NCBI RefSeq assembly: GCF_004331455.1
Contig: NZ_SJJR01000032.1
Location: 1-40,392, forward strand
DNA length: 40,392 nucleotides
Direction: 5' to 3'
Origin: Micromonospora zingiberis
Lineage (GTDB): Bacteria; Actinomycetota; Actinomycetes; Mycobacteriales; Micromonosporaceae
Of the stretch, positions 1 through 8,332 are shown one piece after another. Under the pieces are notes generated by a model, which saw only the letters and a list, made by a program, of their open reading frames with translations, was not told the origin of the DNA and searched no databases. The position numbers and the translations under genes were made by a program. Within the stretch, counting starts at the first letter, position 1, and each line of letters starts with the position of its first letter.

Positions 1-1004
1 GTTTGTCGTTTGGGTTGCCGGGGGTTTCGGCGGTGTCGACGGTGACGGGTGAGTTGGTGACGTCGGAGTGGTCGGATCCGGAGTATTGGGTGGGGCAGGT
101 CCGTTCCACCGTCCGATTCCACGACGCCGCCCAGCGGCTCCTCGCCGACGACGTCACCACCCTCATCGAGGTCGGGCCTGACGCGATCCTCACCGGAATG
201 CTCGCCGCCGACCTACCCGACGGCGTGGTCGCCCTGCCCACACTGCGCCGCGACCGCCCCGAACCGCAGGCCGCCGCCGAACTCTTCGGCCACCTGTACG
301 CCTACGGCCAACCCGTCGACCCCGGCACGTACCCGCCGGTGGCCGCCGGCGCCCGCACCACCCTGCCCAGCTACCCGTTCCAACGCGAGCGGTACTGGCT
401 CCTCCGCGGGACCACCACCACCGCCGCCGCACCGGAACCGAAGCCCACACCAGCACCGGTCATGGTGGACCTGACCGGCCTGGACGACGACACCCGCGCC
501 GACCGGCTGCTCCACCTGGTCCGCAGCGAAGCCGCCACCGTCCTCGGCCTCGACGACCCCTCCCGGCTCGGCGCCGACCGCGCCTTCACCGATCTCGGCT
601 TCGACTCGATGACCGCCGTGGAACTGCGTAACCGGCTCGGCACAGCCCTCGGCATCCCGCTGCCCGCCACCGCCGTATTCGACCACCCGACGCCACGATC
701 GCTGACCGGGTTGCTACTCGACCAGTACGCCACCGCCGCACCCGCCGAAACTGACGAAACTGACGAAACCGACGACCTCGACCTACTGGCCGAGGTGGAC
801 CGGCTCGACGCCGCGCTGGCCCGCGGCACGCTGACCGCAGACCGGCGCACCGCCGTGCTGGCCCGACTCGGAGAAGTACTGGCCCGCCGGTCACCGACCG
901 AACCCGGCACCGAACCGGATCTCCTGCACTCGGCCGACGCCGACGAACTGTTCGCGTTCATCGACGACCAGCTCGGCCGCGCCGCCCGGACCACCGGCGC
1001 CTGA
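1..1004 (+). CDS. Type I modular polyketide synthase, C-terminal part (AT end, ACP, docking tail)
   Basis: This is the 3' end of a PKS gene that begins upstream of the window. It reads in frame from base 3 and stops with TGA at 1002-1004. In order it encodes the end of an acyltransferase (PEYW, later the post-AT linker LPSYPFQRERYW), a short Pro/Ala linker, an ACP with LGFDSM whose Ser (codon 606-608) should carry phosphopantetheine, and a tail of acidic residues and helices ending in DELFAFIDDQLG, the usual form of a C-terminal docking domain. The ACP follows the AT directly, so this module has no KR, DH or ER and should leave the beta-keto group unreduced. The downstream protein starts with a matching N-terminal docking helix, so chain transfer to it is likely. 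Codon use changes abruptly near base 98 (see findings). The extender specificity motif lies upstream of the window and cannot be read. Confidence 0.95.
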   Translation, partial: LSFGLPGVSAVSTVTGELVTSEWSDPEYWVGQVRSTVRFHDAAQRLLADDVTTLIEVGPDAILTGMLAADLPDGVVALPTLRRDRPEPQAAAELFGHLYAYGQPVDPGTYPPVAAGARTTLPSYPFQRERYWLLRGTTTTAAAPEPKPTPAPVMVDLTGLDDDTRADRLLHLVRSEAATVLGLDDPSRLGADRAFTDLGFDSMTAVELRNRLGTALGIPLPATAVFDHPTPRSLTGLLLDQYATAAPAETDETDETDDLDLLAEVDRLDAALARGTLTADRRTAVLARLGEVLARRSPTEPGTEPDLLHSADADELFAFIDDQLGRAARTTGA

Positions 1005-1032
1005 CCCACCCCCGGCCGCACCCACCCGACCC

Positions 1033-1038
1033 GAGGAG
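1033..1038 (+). promoter_or_regulatory. Ribosome binding site of the terminal PKS gene
   Basis: GAGGAG lies five bases before the GTG at 1044. It supports that start over the internal ATG codons and suggests that the 39-base gap after the upstream PKS stop is intra-operonic. Confidence 0.75.
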
Positions 1039-1043
1039 ACGCC

Positions 1044-4000
1044 GTGTCCGACAAGGACCGCATGCTGGAATACCTGCAGTGGGTGACCGCCGAACTGAAA
1101 CGGTCACGCGAACGCGTCGCCGAACTGGAGACCGGCACCCCCGAACCAGTCGCGGTGGTGGCCACCGCCTGCCGCTACCCGGGCAGCGCCGACACCCCCG
1201 AACAGCTGTGGCGACTGGTCGCCGACGGCGTCGATGCCATCACCCCATGGCCGGACGACCGCGGCTGGGATGTCGACCGGCTCTACCACCCAGACGGTCC
1301 ACCCGGCACCTCGTACACCCGCCACGGCGGCTTCATCGACGCGGCCACCGACTTCGACGCAGAGTTCTTCGGCATCTCCGCCCGCGAAGCTCTCGGCATG
1401 GACCCCCAGCAGCGAGTGCTCCTGGAAACCACGTGGGAACTGTTCGAACGCGCCGGCCTGGACACCGGGCCGCTCCGTGGCAGCCGCACCGGCGTGTTCG
1501 TCGGCGTCGGCGAACAGTCCTACCTCGGCCTGGACGGCCCACCCGAACTCGACGGCTTCATGATGACCAGCCGGCTCAGCAGCATCGCCTCCGGCCGCAT
1601 CGCCTACAGCTTCGGCCTCGAAGGACCCGTGCTGTCCGTCGACACCGCCTGCTCCTCATCCCTGGTCGCCCTGCACCTGGCCGCTCGCGCCCTGCGCGCC
1701 GGGGAGGCCGACCTCGCCGTCGCCGGCGGATGCACCGTCTACGGCCACCCCGGCGGGTTCGTCGACTTCTCCCGGCAGCGCGGCCTCGCCCGCGACGGCC
1801 GCTGCAAGTCCTTCGACGCCACCGCCGACGGCACCGGCTGGGCCGAAGGCACCGGCCTGCTGCTGCTGGAACGCCTGGCCGACGCCCGCCGCCACGGCCA
1901 CCGCGTCCTCGCCGTACTCCGCGGCTCCGCCATCAACTCCGACGGCGCCTCCAACGGCCTCACCGCGCCCAGCGGCCCGGCGCAGCAACGCGTCATCCGG
2001 CAAGCCCTGGCCGACGCCCGGCTCACCCCAGCCGACATCGACGTCGTCGAGGCCCACGGCACCGGCACCCGGCTCGGTGATCCGATCGAAGCCCAGGCCC
2101 TGCTGGCCACCTACGGGCAGGACCGGGCCACCCCGGTTCTCCTCGGCTCGCTGAAGTCCAACATCGGCCACAGTGTCGCCGCCGCCGGAGCCGGCGGCGT
2201 GATCAAAATGATCGAGGCCATGCGCCACGGCACCGCCCCCCGCTCCCTGCACCTCGACACACCCAACCCGGCCGTCGACTGGACCCAGGGCAAGCTGGAC
2301 CTGCTCACCGAGGCCCGCCCGTGGCCGGACACCGGACGCCCCCGCCGCGCCGCGGTGTCGTCCTTCGGGGTCAGCGGCACCAACGCCCACGTCATCCTCG
2401 AACACGTCCCCGAGCCACCGGAACCGGACACGCCCCGGCAGCCCGGCCCATACCCGTTCCTGCTCTCGGCCCGCACCGCAGACGCCCTGCGCGCCCAGGC
2501 CACCCGGCTACACGCGCACCTGAGCGCCCGGCCCGACGTCGAACCGGCCGACGCGGCGTACACCCTCGCCCTGCACCGCACCCCGCTGGAACACCGCGCG
2601 CACGTGGTCGCCGCCGACCGTACCGAGCTGCTCGACGGCCTCGCCGCGCTGGCCGCCGCACCGGACACCACCCCGACCGGCGAACCTGGGCGCCTCGCCG
2701 TGATCTTCTCCGGGCAGGGCGCCCAACGCCCCGGCATGGGCGCCGCCCTGCACACCCGCTTCCCCGCCTTCGCCGCTGCCCTCGACGAGGTCTGCGCCGC
2801 CTTCGACCCACACCTCGACGAGCCGCTCCGCGACGTTTTGTTCGCCGCCGACGGCACCGAGCGGGCCGGGAAGCTGGCGCACACCGGCTGGACCCAACCA
2901 GCGCTGTTCGCGTGGGAGGTGGCGCTGTTCCGGCTGGCCGAGTCCCTCGGCGTGCGCGTCGACCTGGTCGGCGGGCACTCCCTCGGCGAAATCACCGCCG
3001 CGCACGTCGCCGGGGTGTTCGATCTGACCGACGCAGTGACCCTCGTCGCCGCCCGCGCCCGACTGCTCCAGAGCCTTCCGTCCGGTGGCGCCATGGTCGC
3101 CGTCGCCGCTCCGGCGGACCAGGTGCGGACGCTGCTCGACGAGTACGGCGACGACGTGGTGATCGCGGCCGTCAACGCCCCCGCCGCGGTGACCCTCGCC
3201 GGCCAGGAACCCGCCGTGCTCGCGGTCGCGCAACGACTCTCCGCCCAAGGGATCGCCACCCACCGGCTCGCGGTCAGCCACGCGTTCCACTCGCCGCTGA
3301 CCACCCCCGTCCTCGACCCGCTGCATCAGGTCGCCGCCAACCTCGCCTACCGGGAACCCGCTCTGCCGGTCGTGTCCAACGTGACCGGCGCCCTGGCCAC
3401 CCCCGGCCTGCTGACCGACCCCGGCTACTGGGTACGGCAGGTCCGTGCCACAGTCCGCTTCCAGGACTGCGTACGCGCGCTGGCCGACGCCGGCGCCACC
3501 ACATTCCTCGAAGCCGGCCCCGCGGCCGTACTCACCCCGGCGATCGCCGCCACCCTCACCGGCCACACCGGCGTGGTGGTGCCCGCACAAACCGGCCACG
3601 ACCAGGTGGGCTCTCTGGCCGGCGCGCTGGCCACCCTGCACCGGCACGGTCACCACATCGACTGGCCGAAAGTGCTCGACGGCACCGGGGCACGGCCGGT
3701 GGACCTGCCCAGCTATCCATTCCAACGGCGCCGGTTCTGGGTGACCCCGCCCCCCGCCGACTCGGCCGCCCTCGGCCTCGCCCCCGCCGACCACCCGGTA
3801 CTGGCCGGAACCGTCACCCTGCCAGACACCGGCGAGGTGGTCCTCACCGGCCGGTTCGCCCCGGCCACGCAACGCTGGCTGAACCGCCACCGGGTGGACG
3901 GCGCCGTACTGGTGCCACCGTCCGCCCTGGTGGAACTGGCCATCCGGGCCGGCGACGAGTGCACCCGGCCGGTGCTGCGCCGCCTCGACGTGACCGGACC

Positions 4001-7000
4001 GGTCAGCTGCCCCGACCGGGGCCTGCGCGTGCAGATCCGGGTCGGCGCGCCCACCGGGGACACCCGGCCGGTGACACTGCACGGCCGCCCGGACGGCGCC
4101 GACGTGCCGTGGACACTGCTCGCCACCGGCGACCTGGCCGCCGATGCTCTGCCCGCCGTCCCGGCGGCCGAGGGTGAGCCGGTGCCCGTGCGGCTGCCCG
4201 ACGGCGAAGCGGCCGGCGGCTACGTCCTGCACCCCGAACTCCTGCACGCCGCGCTGGCCGCGACCGGTCACGACGGCGACGCGTACCACTGGCGCGACGT
4301 GGCCGTGCACCGCAGCGCCGCCACCACGGCCGGCGTACGCACCGTCGCCACCGACCCGGCCGGCAACGGCACCGCCCCCCGTGGCCTGCTGCTCACCACC
4401 GGCGACGGCGATCCGCTGGCCACCGTGGCCACCGTCCGCACCCGGCCGGTCGACGCCGACACGCTGTCCCACGCCCGGCACCGGCCGGGTGACGCCCTGT
4501 TCCGCATCACCTGGCAGCCGACCACCGTGCCGTCCGCCACCGGCCCCACTCCCTCCATCATCGACGGTCGCGCCGCCGGATCCGGCGACCTGGCCGCCGA
4601 CCTGCACCGGCGTACCACCGCCCTGCTCAATGCCTTGCATCGCCACCTGGCCGCCCCGTCCGGTCCGCCGGCTGTGCTGCTCACCCGCGGCGCGACCGGC
4701 CCGGGCCCGGTCACCGACCCCGCCGCAGCAGCCCTGCACGGCCTGGCCCGCACCGCCATCACCGAACAGCCCGGCCGTCTCGTCATCGTCGACCTCGACG
4801 GCGACGAACCCGCCCCGGAACTGCTGACCGGCCTGGCCGCCACCGGTGAACCGGAGATCGCGCTACGGGCCGGAATCCCGTACGTGCCCCGCGTCGAACG
4901 GGTCACCACATCACCCGGACCCGGCCCTCGCCTCGGCGCCGGAACCGTGCTCGTCACCGGGCTCGGCACACTCGGCACCCTGGTAGCCAAACACCTCGCC
5001 ACCCGGCACGGCGTCCGGAACCTGCTCGTGCTCAGCCGAAGCGGCCCGGACACCCCACCCGCCCGCCAGTTGATCGCCGATCTCGCCGCCGCGGGCGCCA
5101 CCGCCCGGGTCGTCGCCTGCGACGTGGCCGACCGGGACGCGCTGCGCGACGCGCTGACCGCCGCACCGCCGATCAGCGCGGTCTTCCACACCGCCGGGAC
5201 CATCGACGACGGCCTGATCGGCGACCTCGACCCGGACCGGCTGGCCCGGGTGCTGCGTCCCAAAGCCGACGCCGCCGCCCACCTGCACGAACTCACCCAC
5301 CACCACGACCTGGCCGCGTTCGTGCTGTTCTCCTCGCTCGCCGCGACGATCGGCGGCGCCGGGCAGGGCAACTACGCGGCCGCGAACGCCTTCCTCGACG
5401 GGCTCGCCGCACACCGCCGCGCAACCGGCCTGCCGGCCACCTCGATCGCCTGGGGCCTCTGGGCCGGCCGCAGCGGCATCACCGGCGACCTCACCGACGC
5501 CGACCGGTCCCGCATCGCCCGCGCCGGCTATCAGCCGATCGACCCCGCCACCGGACTGGCCATGCTGGATACGGCGCTGCGGCAACCGGACCCGGTGCTG
5601 ATCGGCGTACCGATCGACTTGGACGCCCTGCGCGCCCGCCCGGACACCGTGCCAGCCGTGCTGCGTACCCTGCTACCGCCCACGACCCGACGTGAGCCGG
5701 CCGACGCGCGCCAGTCCGCCGACAACCTCGCCGACCTGGCCGGGCTCACCGGCGACGAACGCCGCGACGCCCTCACCACCCTGGTCCGCACGGTCACCGC
5801 CGACGTGCTCGGCCGCACCGGGCCGGACAGCCTGCCCGCCGACCGGACCTTCACCGACCTCGGCATCGACTCGCTGCTCGCCGTCGAACTGCGCAACCGG
5901 CTGGCCCAACGCACCGACCTGGCCCTACCCGCCACCACCGTCTTCGACCATCCCACCCCGCAGGCCCTGGCCGACTACCTCGACACCAGCCTGCTCGACA
6001 CCGGCCCGGATCAGCCGGCCGGCGTCGACCTGACCGCCGACGTCACGCTGCCCGACGACATCCGCCCGGCGCCCGGCCCCACTTCCCACGGCGCACCCCG
6101 GCACGTCCTGCTCACCGGCGCCACCGGGTTCGTGGGCGCGTTCCTGCTCCGTGAACTACTGGCCACGACCACCGCCACGGTGCACTGCCTGGTGCGGGCA
6201 AACGACCCGGACGACGCGTGGAAGCGGCTACGCGCGACCGCCCGCTGGTACCGCATCGAGGACCAGTTGGACCCCGGCCGGGTCGTACCCGTGGTGGGCG
6301 ACCTCGCCGCCGACCGCCTCGGCCTCACCCCGGGCGTCTTCGACACGCTGGCCCGCGACATCGACGTGGTCTATCACGCCGGGGCGACGGTGAACTGGCT
6401 CCAGCCGTACGCCGCACTGCGCGCTCCGAACGTGGACGGCACCCGCGAGGTGCTGCGCCTGGCCGCCGCGCATCGCACCGTACCGGTCCACCACGTCTCC
6501 ACCACCGGAGTGTTCGCCGGCACCGCCCCCGACGGCCACGGCCACGGCCCGCACGACCCGACCGGCCCGGCCGAACTGCTGCCCAGCGGCTACCTGCAGT
6601 CCAAGTGGGTGGCCGAGCAGATCATCGGGCTGGCCCGCGATCGCGGCCTGCCGGTCTCGGTGTACCGGGTGGACCTGGTGTCCGGCGACCGCCGCCACGG
6701 CGCCTGCCAGACCCGCGACTACCTGTGGCTGAGCATCAAGGGACTGATCCAGACCGGGCGGGTACCGGACCGCCTGGGTGGCAGCGTCGCCCTGGTGCCG
6801 GTCGACCACGTGGCCGCGTCGATCATCGCGCTGTCCGCCGACTCGGCGCGCATCGGTGGCACCTATCACCTCTACAACCGCGAGCGGGTCGCCTGGAGCG
6901 ACATCCTGGACCGGCTCCGCGCCCACGGGCACCTGCTGCCCGTCACCAGTTGGGCCGAGTGGCACGCCGCGGTGCTCGCCGACCGGGACAACGCGCTCTA

Positions 7001-7205
7001 CCCGCTGCTCGACGCGTTCGAGTTGATGGTCGCCGACACCGACGCCTTCTACCCGGTGATCGACACGTCCGACACCGACGTCGCGCTGGCCGCCGCGGGC
7101 CTGCCACCGGCCCCGGTCACCGCGGACGTACTCGACACCTACCTGCGATTCTTCACCGAGGTCGGGTATCTGCCACCGGCCCTCGCCACCAGCCCGGCGC
7201 GCTGA
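1044..7205 (+). CDS. Terminal PKS module KS-AT-DH-KR-ACP with C-terminal thioester reductase
   Basis: The 2053-residue protein is one extension module plus a release domain. An N-terminal coiled docking helix (about 1-30) precedes a KS (33-453) with active-site Cys203 in TACSSS, EAHGTGT and KSNIGHS. The AT (about 552-850) has GHSLGE (Ser646) and HAFHS at 746-750, the pattern of malonyl-CoA-specific ATs. The DH (about 915-1160) keeps HxxxGxxxxP (His949) but has His1068 in LLHAAL where the catalytic Asp normally sits, so it is probably inactive. The KR (about 1300-1550) keeps the catalytic Tyr1444, has an IDD motif (B-type-like) and a cofactor loop one residue short (TGLGTLG). The ACP Ser is 1610. 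The C-terminal reductase (about 1687-2050) has TGATGFVG and YLQSK (Tyr1850, Lys1854), typical of NAD(P)H-dependent TD domains that release the chain as an aldehyde or alcohol. No TE domain is present. The pathway product is not recognisable from this window. Confidence 0.95.
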   Translation: MSDKDRMLEYLQWVTAELKRSRERVAELETGTPEPVAVVATACRYPGSADTPEQLWRLVADGVDAITPWPDDRGWDVDRLYHPDGPPGTSYTRHGGFIDAATDFDAEFFGISAREALGMDPQQRVLLETTWELFERAGLDTGPLRGSRTGVFVGVGEQSYLGLDGPPELDGFMMTSRLSSIASGRIAYSFGLEGPVLSVDTACSSSLVALHLAARALRAGEADLAVAGGCTVYGHPGGFVDFSRQRGLARDGRCKSFDATADGTGWAEGTGLLLLERLADARRHGHRVLAVLRGSAINSDGASNGLTAPSGPAQQRVIRQALADARLTPADIDVVEAHGTGTRLGDPIEAQALLATYGQDRATPVLLGSLKSNIGHSVAAAGAGGVIKMIEAMRHGTAPRSLHLDTPNPAVDWTQGKLDLLTEARPWPDTGRPRRAAVSSFGVSGTNAHVILEHVPEPPEPDTPRQPGPYPFLLSARTADALRAQATRLHAHLSARPDVEPADAAYTLALHRTPLEHRAHVVAADRTELLDGLAALAAAPDTTPTGEPGRLAVIFSGQGAQRPGMGAALHTRFPAFAAALDEVCAAFDPHLDEPLRDVLFAADGTERAGKLAHTGWTQPALFAWEVALFRLAESLGVRVDLVGGHSLGEITAAHVAGVFDLTDAVTLVAARARLLQSLPSGGAMVAVAAPADQVRTLLDEYGDDVVIAAVNAPAAVTLAGQEPAVLAVAQRLSAQGIATHRLAVSHAFHSPLTTPVLDPLHQVAANLAYREPALPVVSNVTGALATPGLLTDPGYWVRQVRATVRFQDCVRALADAGATTFLEAGPAAVLTPAIAATLTGHTGVVVPAQTGHDQVGSLAGALATLHRHGHHIDWPKVLDGTGARPVDLPSYPFQRRRFWVTPPPADSAALGLAPADHPVLAGTVTLPDTGEVVLTGRFAPATQRWLNRHRVDGAVLVPPSALVELAIRAGDECTRPVLRRLDVTGPVSCPDRGLRVQIRVGAPTGDTRPVTLHGRPDGADVPWTLLATGDLAADALPAVPAAEGEPVPVRLPDGEAAGGYVLHPELLHAALAATGHDGDAYHWRDVAVHRSAATTAGVRTVATDPAGNGTAPRGLLLTTGDGDPLATVATVRTRPVDADTLSHARHRPGDALFRITWQPTTVPSATGPTPSIIDGRAAGSGDLAADLHRRTTALLNALHRHLAAPSGPPAVLLTRGATGPGPVTDPAAAALHGLARTAITEQPGRLVIVDLDGDEPAPELLTGLAATGEPEIALRAGIPYVPRVERVTTSPGPGPRLGAGTVLVTGLGTLGTLVAKHLATRHGVRNLLVLSRSGPDTPPARQLIADLAAAGATARVVACDVADRDALRDALTAAPPISAVFHTAGTIDDGLIGDLDPDRLARVLRPKADAAAHLHELTHHHDLAAFVLFSSLAATIGGAGQGNYAAANAFLDGLAAHRRATGLPATSIAWGLWAGRSGITGDLTDADRSRIARAGYQPIDPATGLAMLDTALRQPDPVLIGVPIDLDALRARPDTVPAVLRTLLPPTTRREPADARQSADNLADLAGLTGDERRDALTTLVRTVTADVLGRTGPDSLPADRTFTDLGIDSLLAVELRNRLAQRTDLALPATTVFDHPTPQALADYLDTSLLDTGPDQPAGVDLTADVTLPDDIRPAPGPTSHGAPRHVLLTGATGFVGAFLLRELLATTTATVHCLVRANDPDDAWKRLRATARWYRIEDQLDPGRVVPVVGDLAADRLGLTPGVFDTLARDIDVVYHAGATVNWLQPYAALRAPNVDGTREVLRLAAAHRTVPVHHVSTTGVFAGTAPDGHGHGPHDPTGPAELLPSGYLQSKWVAEQIIGLARDRGLPVSVYRVDLVSGDRRHGACQTRDYLWLSIKGLIQTGRVPDRLGGSVALVPVDHVAASIIALSADSARIGGTYHLYNRERVAWSDILDRLRAHGHLLPVTSWAEWHAAVLADRDNALYPLLDAFELMVADTDAFYPVIDTSDTDVALAAAGLPPAPVTADVLDTYLRFFTEVGYLPPALATSPAR

Positions 7206-7218
7206 CCCGGACCGGCGG

Positions 7219-7246
7219 GCCGGTCACCCCCAGCGGGGTGACCGGC
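7219..7246. terminator. Bidirectional terminator between PKS and thioesterase
   Basis: A perfect 12-bp inverted repeat (GCCGGTCACCCC and its complement) with a four-base loop CAGC fills the gap between the converging PKS and thioesterase genes. There is no marked U-tract, as is common for actinobacterial terminators. Confidence 0.85.
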
Positions 7247-7248
7247 CT

Positions 7249-8016
7249 TCATGGCATCGGGACCAGGCCCTGACCGATGGCCGTGGCCACCTCCGGCCGA
7301 TGTTCGTCGAGGTAGAAGTGACCGCCGGAGAAGACGCGCAGGTCGAACCCGGCCGAGGTGTGTGCGGACCAGGCGCGCACTGCCGCGACGGAGGCCTGTG
7401 GGTCGGCGTCACCGGTGAGTGCGGTGATCGGACAGTCCACCGGCGGACGCGGATTCCACGCGTACGCGTCGATGGCCTGATAGTCGGCACGCATGACCCG
7501 CAGCAACTCGGCGCGGAGTTCGGCATCCTCCAGAAACAGGGGATGGGTGCCACCCGCCGCGCGTAGATCCGCCAGGATCCCGACGTCCGTGCGCGGCGGA
7601 TCCGGACGGCACGGCGGCTGATCCGGGGCGCGTCGGCCCGAGACGAACAGCCGTTGCGGCAGCCGGGCGCCAGCCCCGGCGCGCCGCTGGGTGACCTCGT
7701 GTGCGATCACCGCACCCATGCTGTGCCCGAAGAACGCGTACGGCCCGGCGAGCCGGGCCCGCAGCACCGCGTCGGCCTCGTCGACCAGCTCCGCGATGGA
7801 GGTACGGCTGGGCTCGGCGCGCCGGTCCTGCCGGCCCGGGTACTGGACCGCCAACACCTCCACCTCCGGTGGCAGCGTCCGGGCCAGCGGCAGGAAGTAG
7901 TTGGCCGTCCCACCGGCGTGCGGGAAGCAGACCAGCTGGATCCGGTAGGCACTGCGGGCGGTGAGTGACCGTATCCACCGATCCGCCACTGCGGGGGTCC
8001 CGTGCACCGAACTCAT
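7249..8016 (-). CDS. Type II (editing) thioesterase
   Basis: This 255-residue alpha/beta hydrolase matches the free-standing thioesterases that accompany PKS and NRPS clusters and remove stalled or wrongly loaded acyl groups from carrier proteins. The FPHAGG motif (31-36), nucleophile Ser99 in GHSMG, Asp203 in TGDADP and His233 in GGHFYL give a full catalytic triad. Length is normal for the family. It is convergent with the terminal PKS gene and probably acts in trans on its ACPs. The terminal PKS protein has a reductase and no TE, so this enzyme is not the release domain. A TAACGT box six bases before the ATG suggests a leaderless mRNA and supports the start. Confidence 0.93.
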   Translation of the reverse strand: MSSVHGTPAVADRWIRSLTARSAYRIQLVCFPHAGGTANYFLPLARTLPPEVEVLAVQYPGRQDRRAEPSRTSIAELVDEADAVLRARLAGPYAFFGHSMGAVIAHEVTQRRAGAGARLPQRLFVSGRRAPDQPPCRPDPPRTDVGILADLRAAGGTHPLFLEDAELRAELLRVMRADYQAIDAYAWNPRPPVDCPITALTGDADPQASVAAVRAWSAHTSAGFDLRVFSGGHFYLDEHRPEVATAIGQGLVPMP

Positions 8017-8022
8017 CCCCCG

Positions 8023-8028
8023 ACGTTA
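8023..8028 (-). promoter_or_regulatory. -10 box, leaderless start of the thioesterase
   Basis: TAACGT read on the minus strand ends six bases before the ATG at 8016, which places the transcript start at or next to the start codon. Confidence 0.5.
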
Positions 8029-8227
8029 CGCAGTCCGGCAGCCTGCCCGGTCACCGCACACTCTCGGCACGGTCACGGCCGACCCGACGGTCGGGCATCG
8101 CGGATCGGTGCGGCGCGCGGCCTCGGCTGGTCGCCTGGGTTTGTTTGTTTCGTTACGGCTGGAGCACCCCGGCAACAGAAGCCTAAAGCAACGGCAACCA
8201 TCGATCGGCTACTTCTTCCTAGCCTTG

Positions 8228-8253
8228 GTGACGCACCGAATCCGGTGCATCAC
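8228..8253. repeat. Inverted repeat upstream of the subtilase gene
   Basis: Arms GTGACGCACCG and CGGTGCATCAC surround AATC and pair at 10 of 11 positions. It lies about 80 bases before the protease start and could be an operator or a leader hairpin. No -35/-10 pair is clear around it. Confidence 0.4.
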
Positions 8254-8316
8254 AAGGGTTTCCGCGCCTGGTGACAGAACCGCGCGGAGCGCGCCGGCCG
8301 CTGCCACGGCCGGCTC

Positions 8317-8325
8317 AGGAAGGAG
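8317..8325 (+). promoter_or_regulatory. Ribosome binding site that sets the subtilase start
   Basis: AGGAAGGAG lies seven bases before GTG 8333. This picks the start directly before a signal peptide over the more upstream in-frame starts. Confidence 0.8.
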
Positions 8326-8332
8326 CAGCCAC

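Larger units (their letters stand above)
8017..8332. other. Divergent intergenic region, thioesterase / protease
   Basis: These 316 bases between divergent genes contain the thioesterase -10 box, an imperfect hairpin (8228-8253) and the protease ribosome binding site. The open frame running into the protease from the left has no signal-peptide logic or good codon pattern before 8333, so I treat it as untranslated. Confidence 0.6.

Noticed and set aside
2508..4739. Long minus-strand open frame opposite the terminal PKS gene (743 codons)
   Set aside because: It is Gly/Val/Arg-rich with no domain, and lies wholly within a well-supported PKS gene. High GC removes stop codons from shadow frames.
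7961..8332. N-terminal extension of the subtilase to the first start in the open frame
   Set aside because: It would bury the signal peptide and ignores the strong ribosome binding site before GTG 8333.
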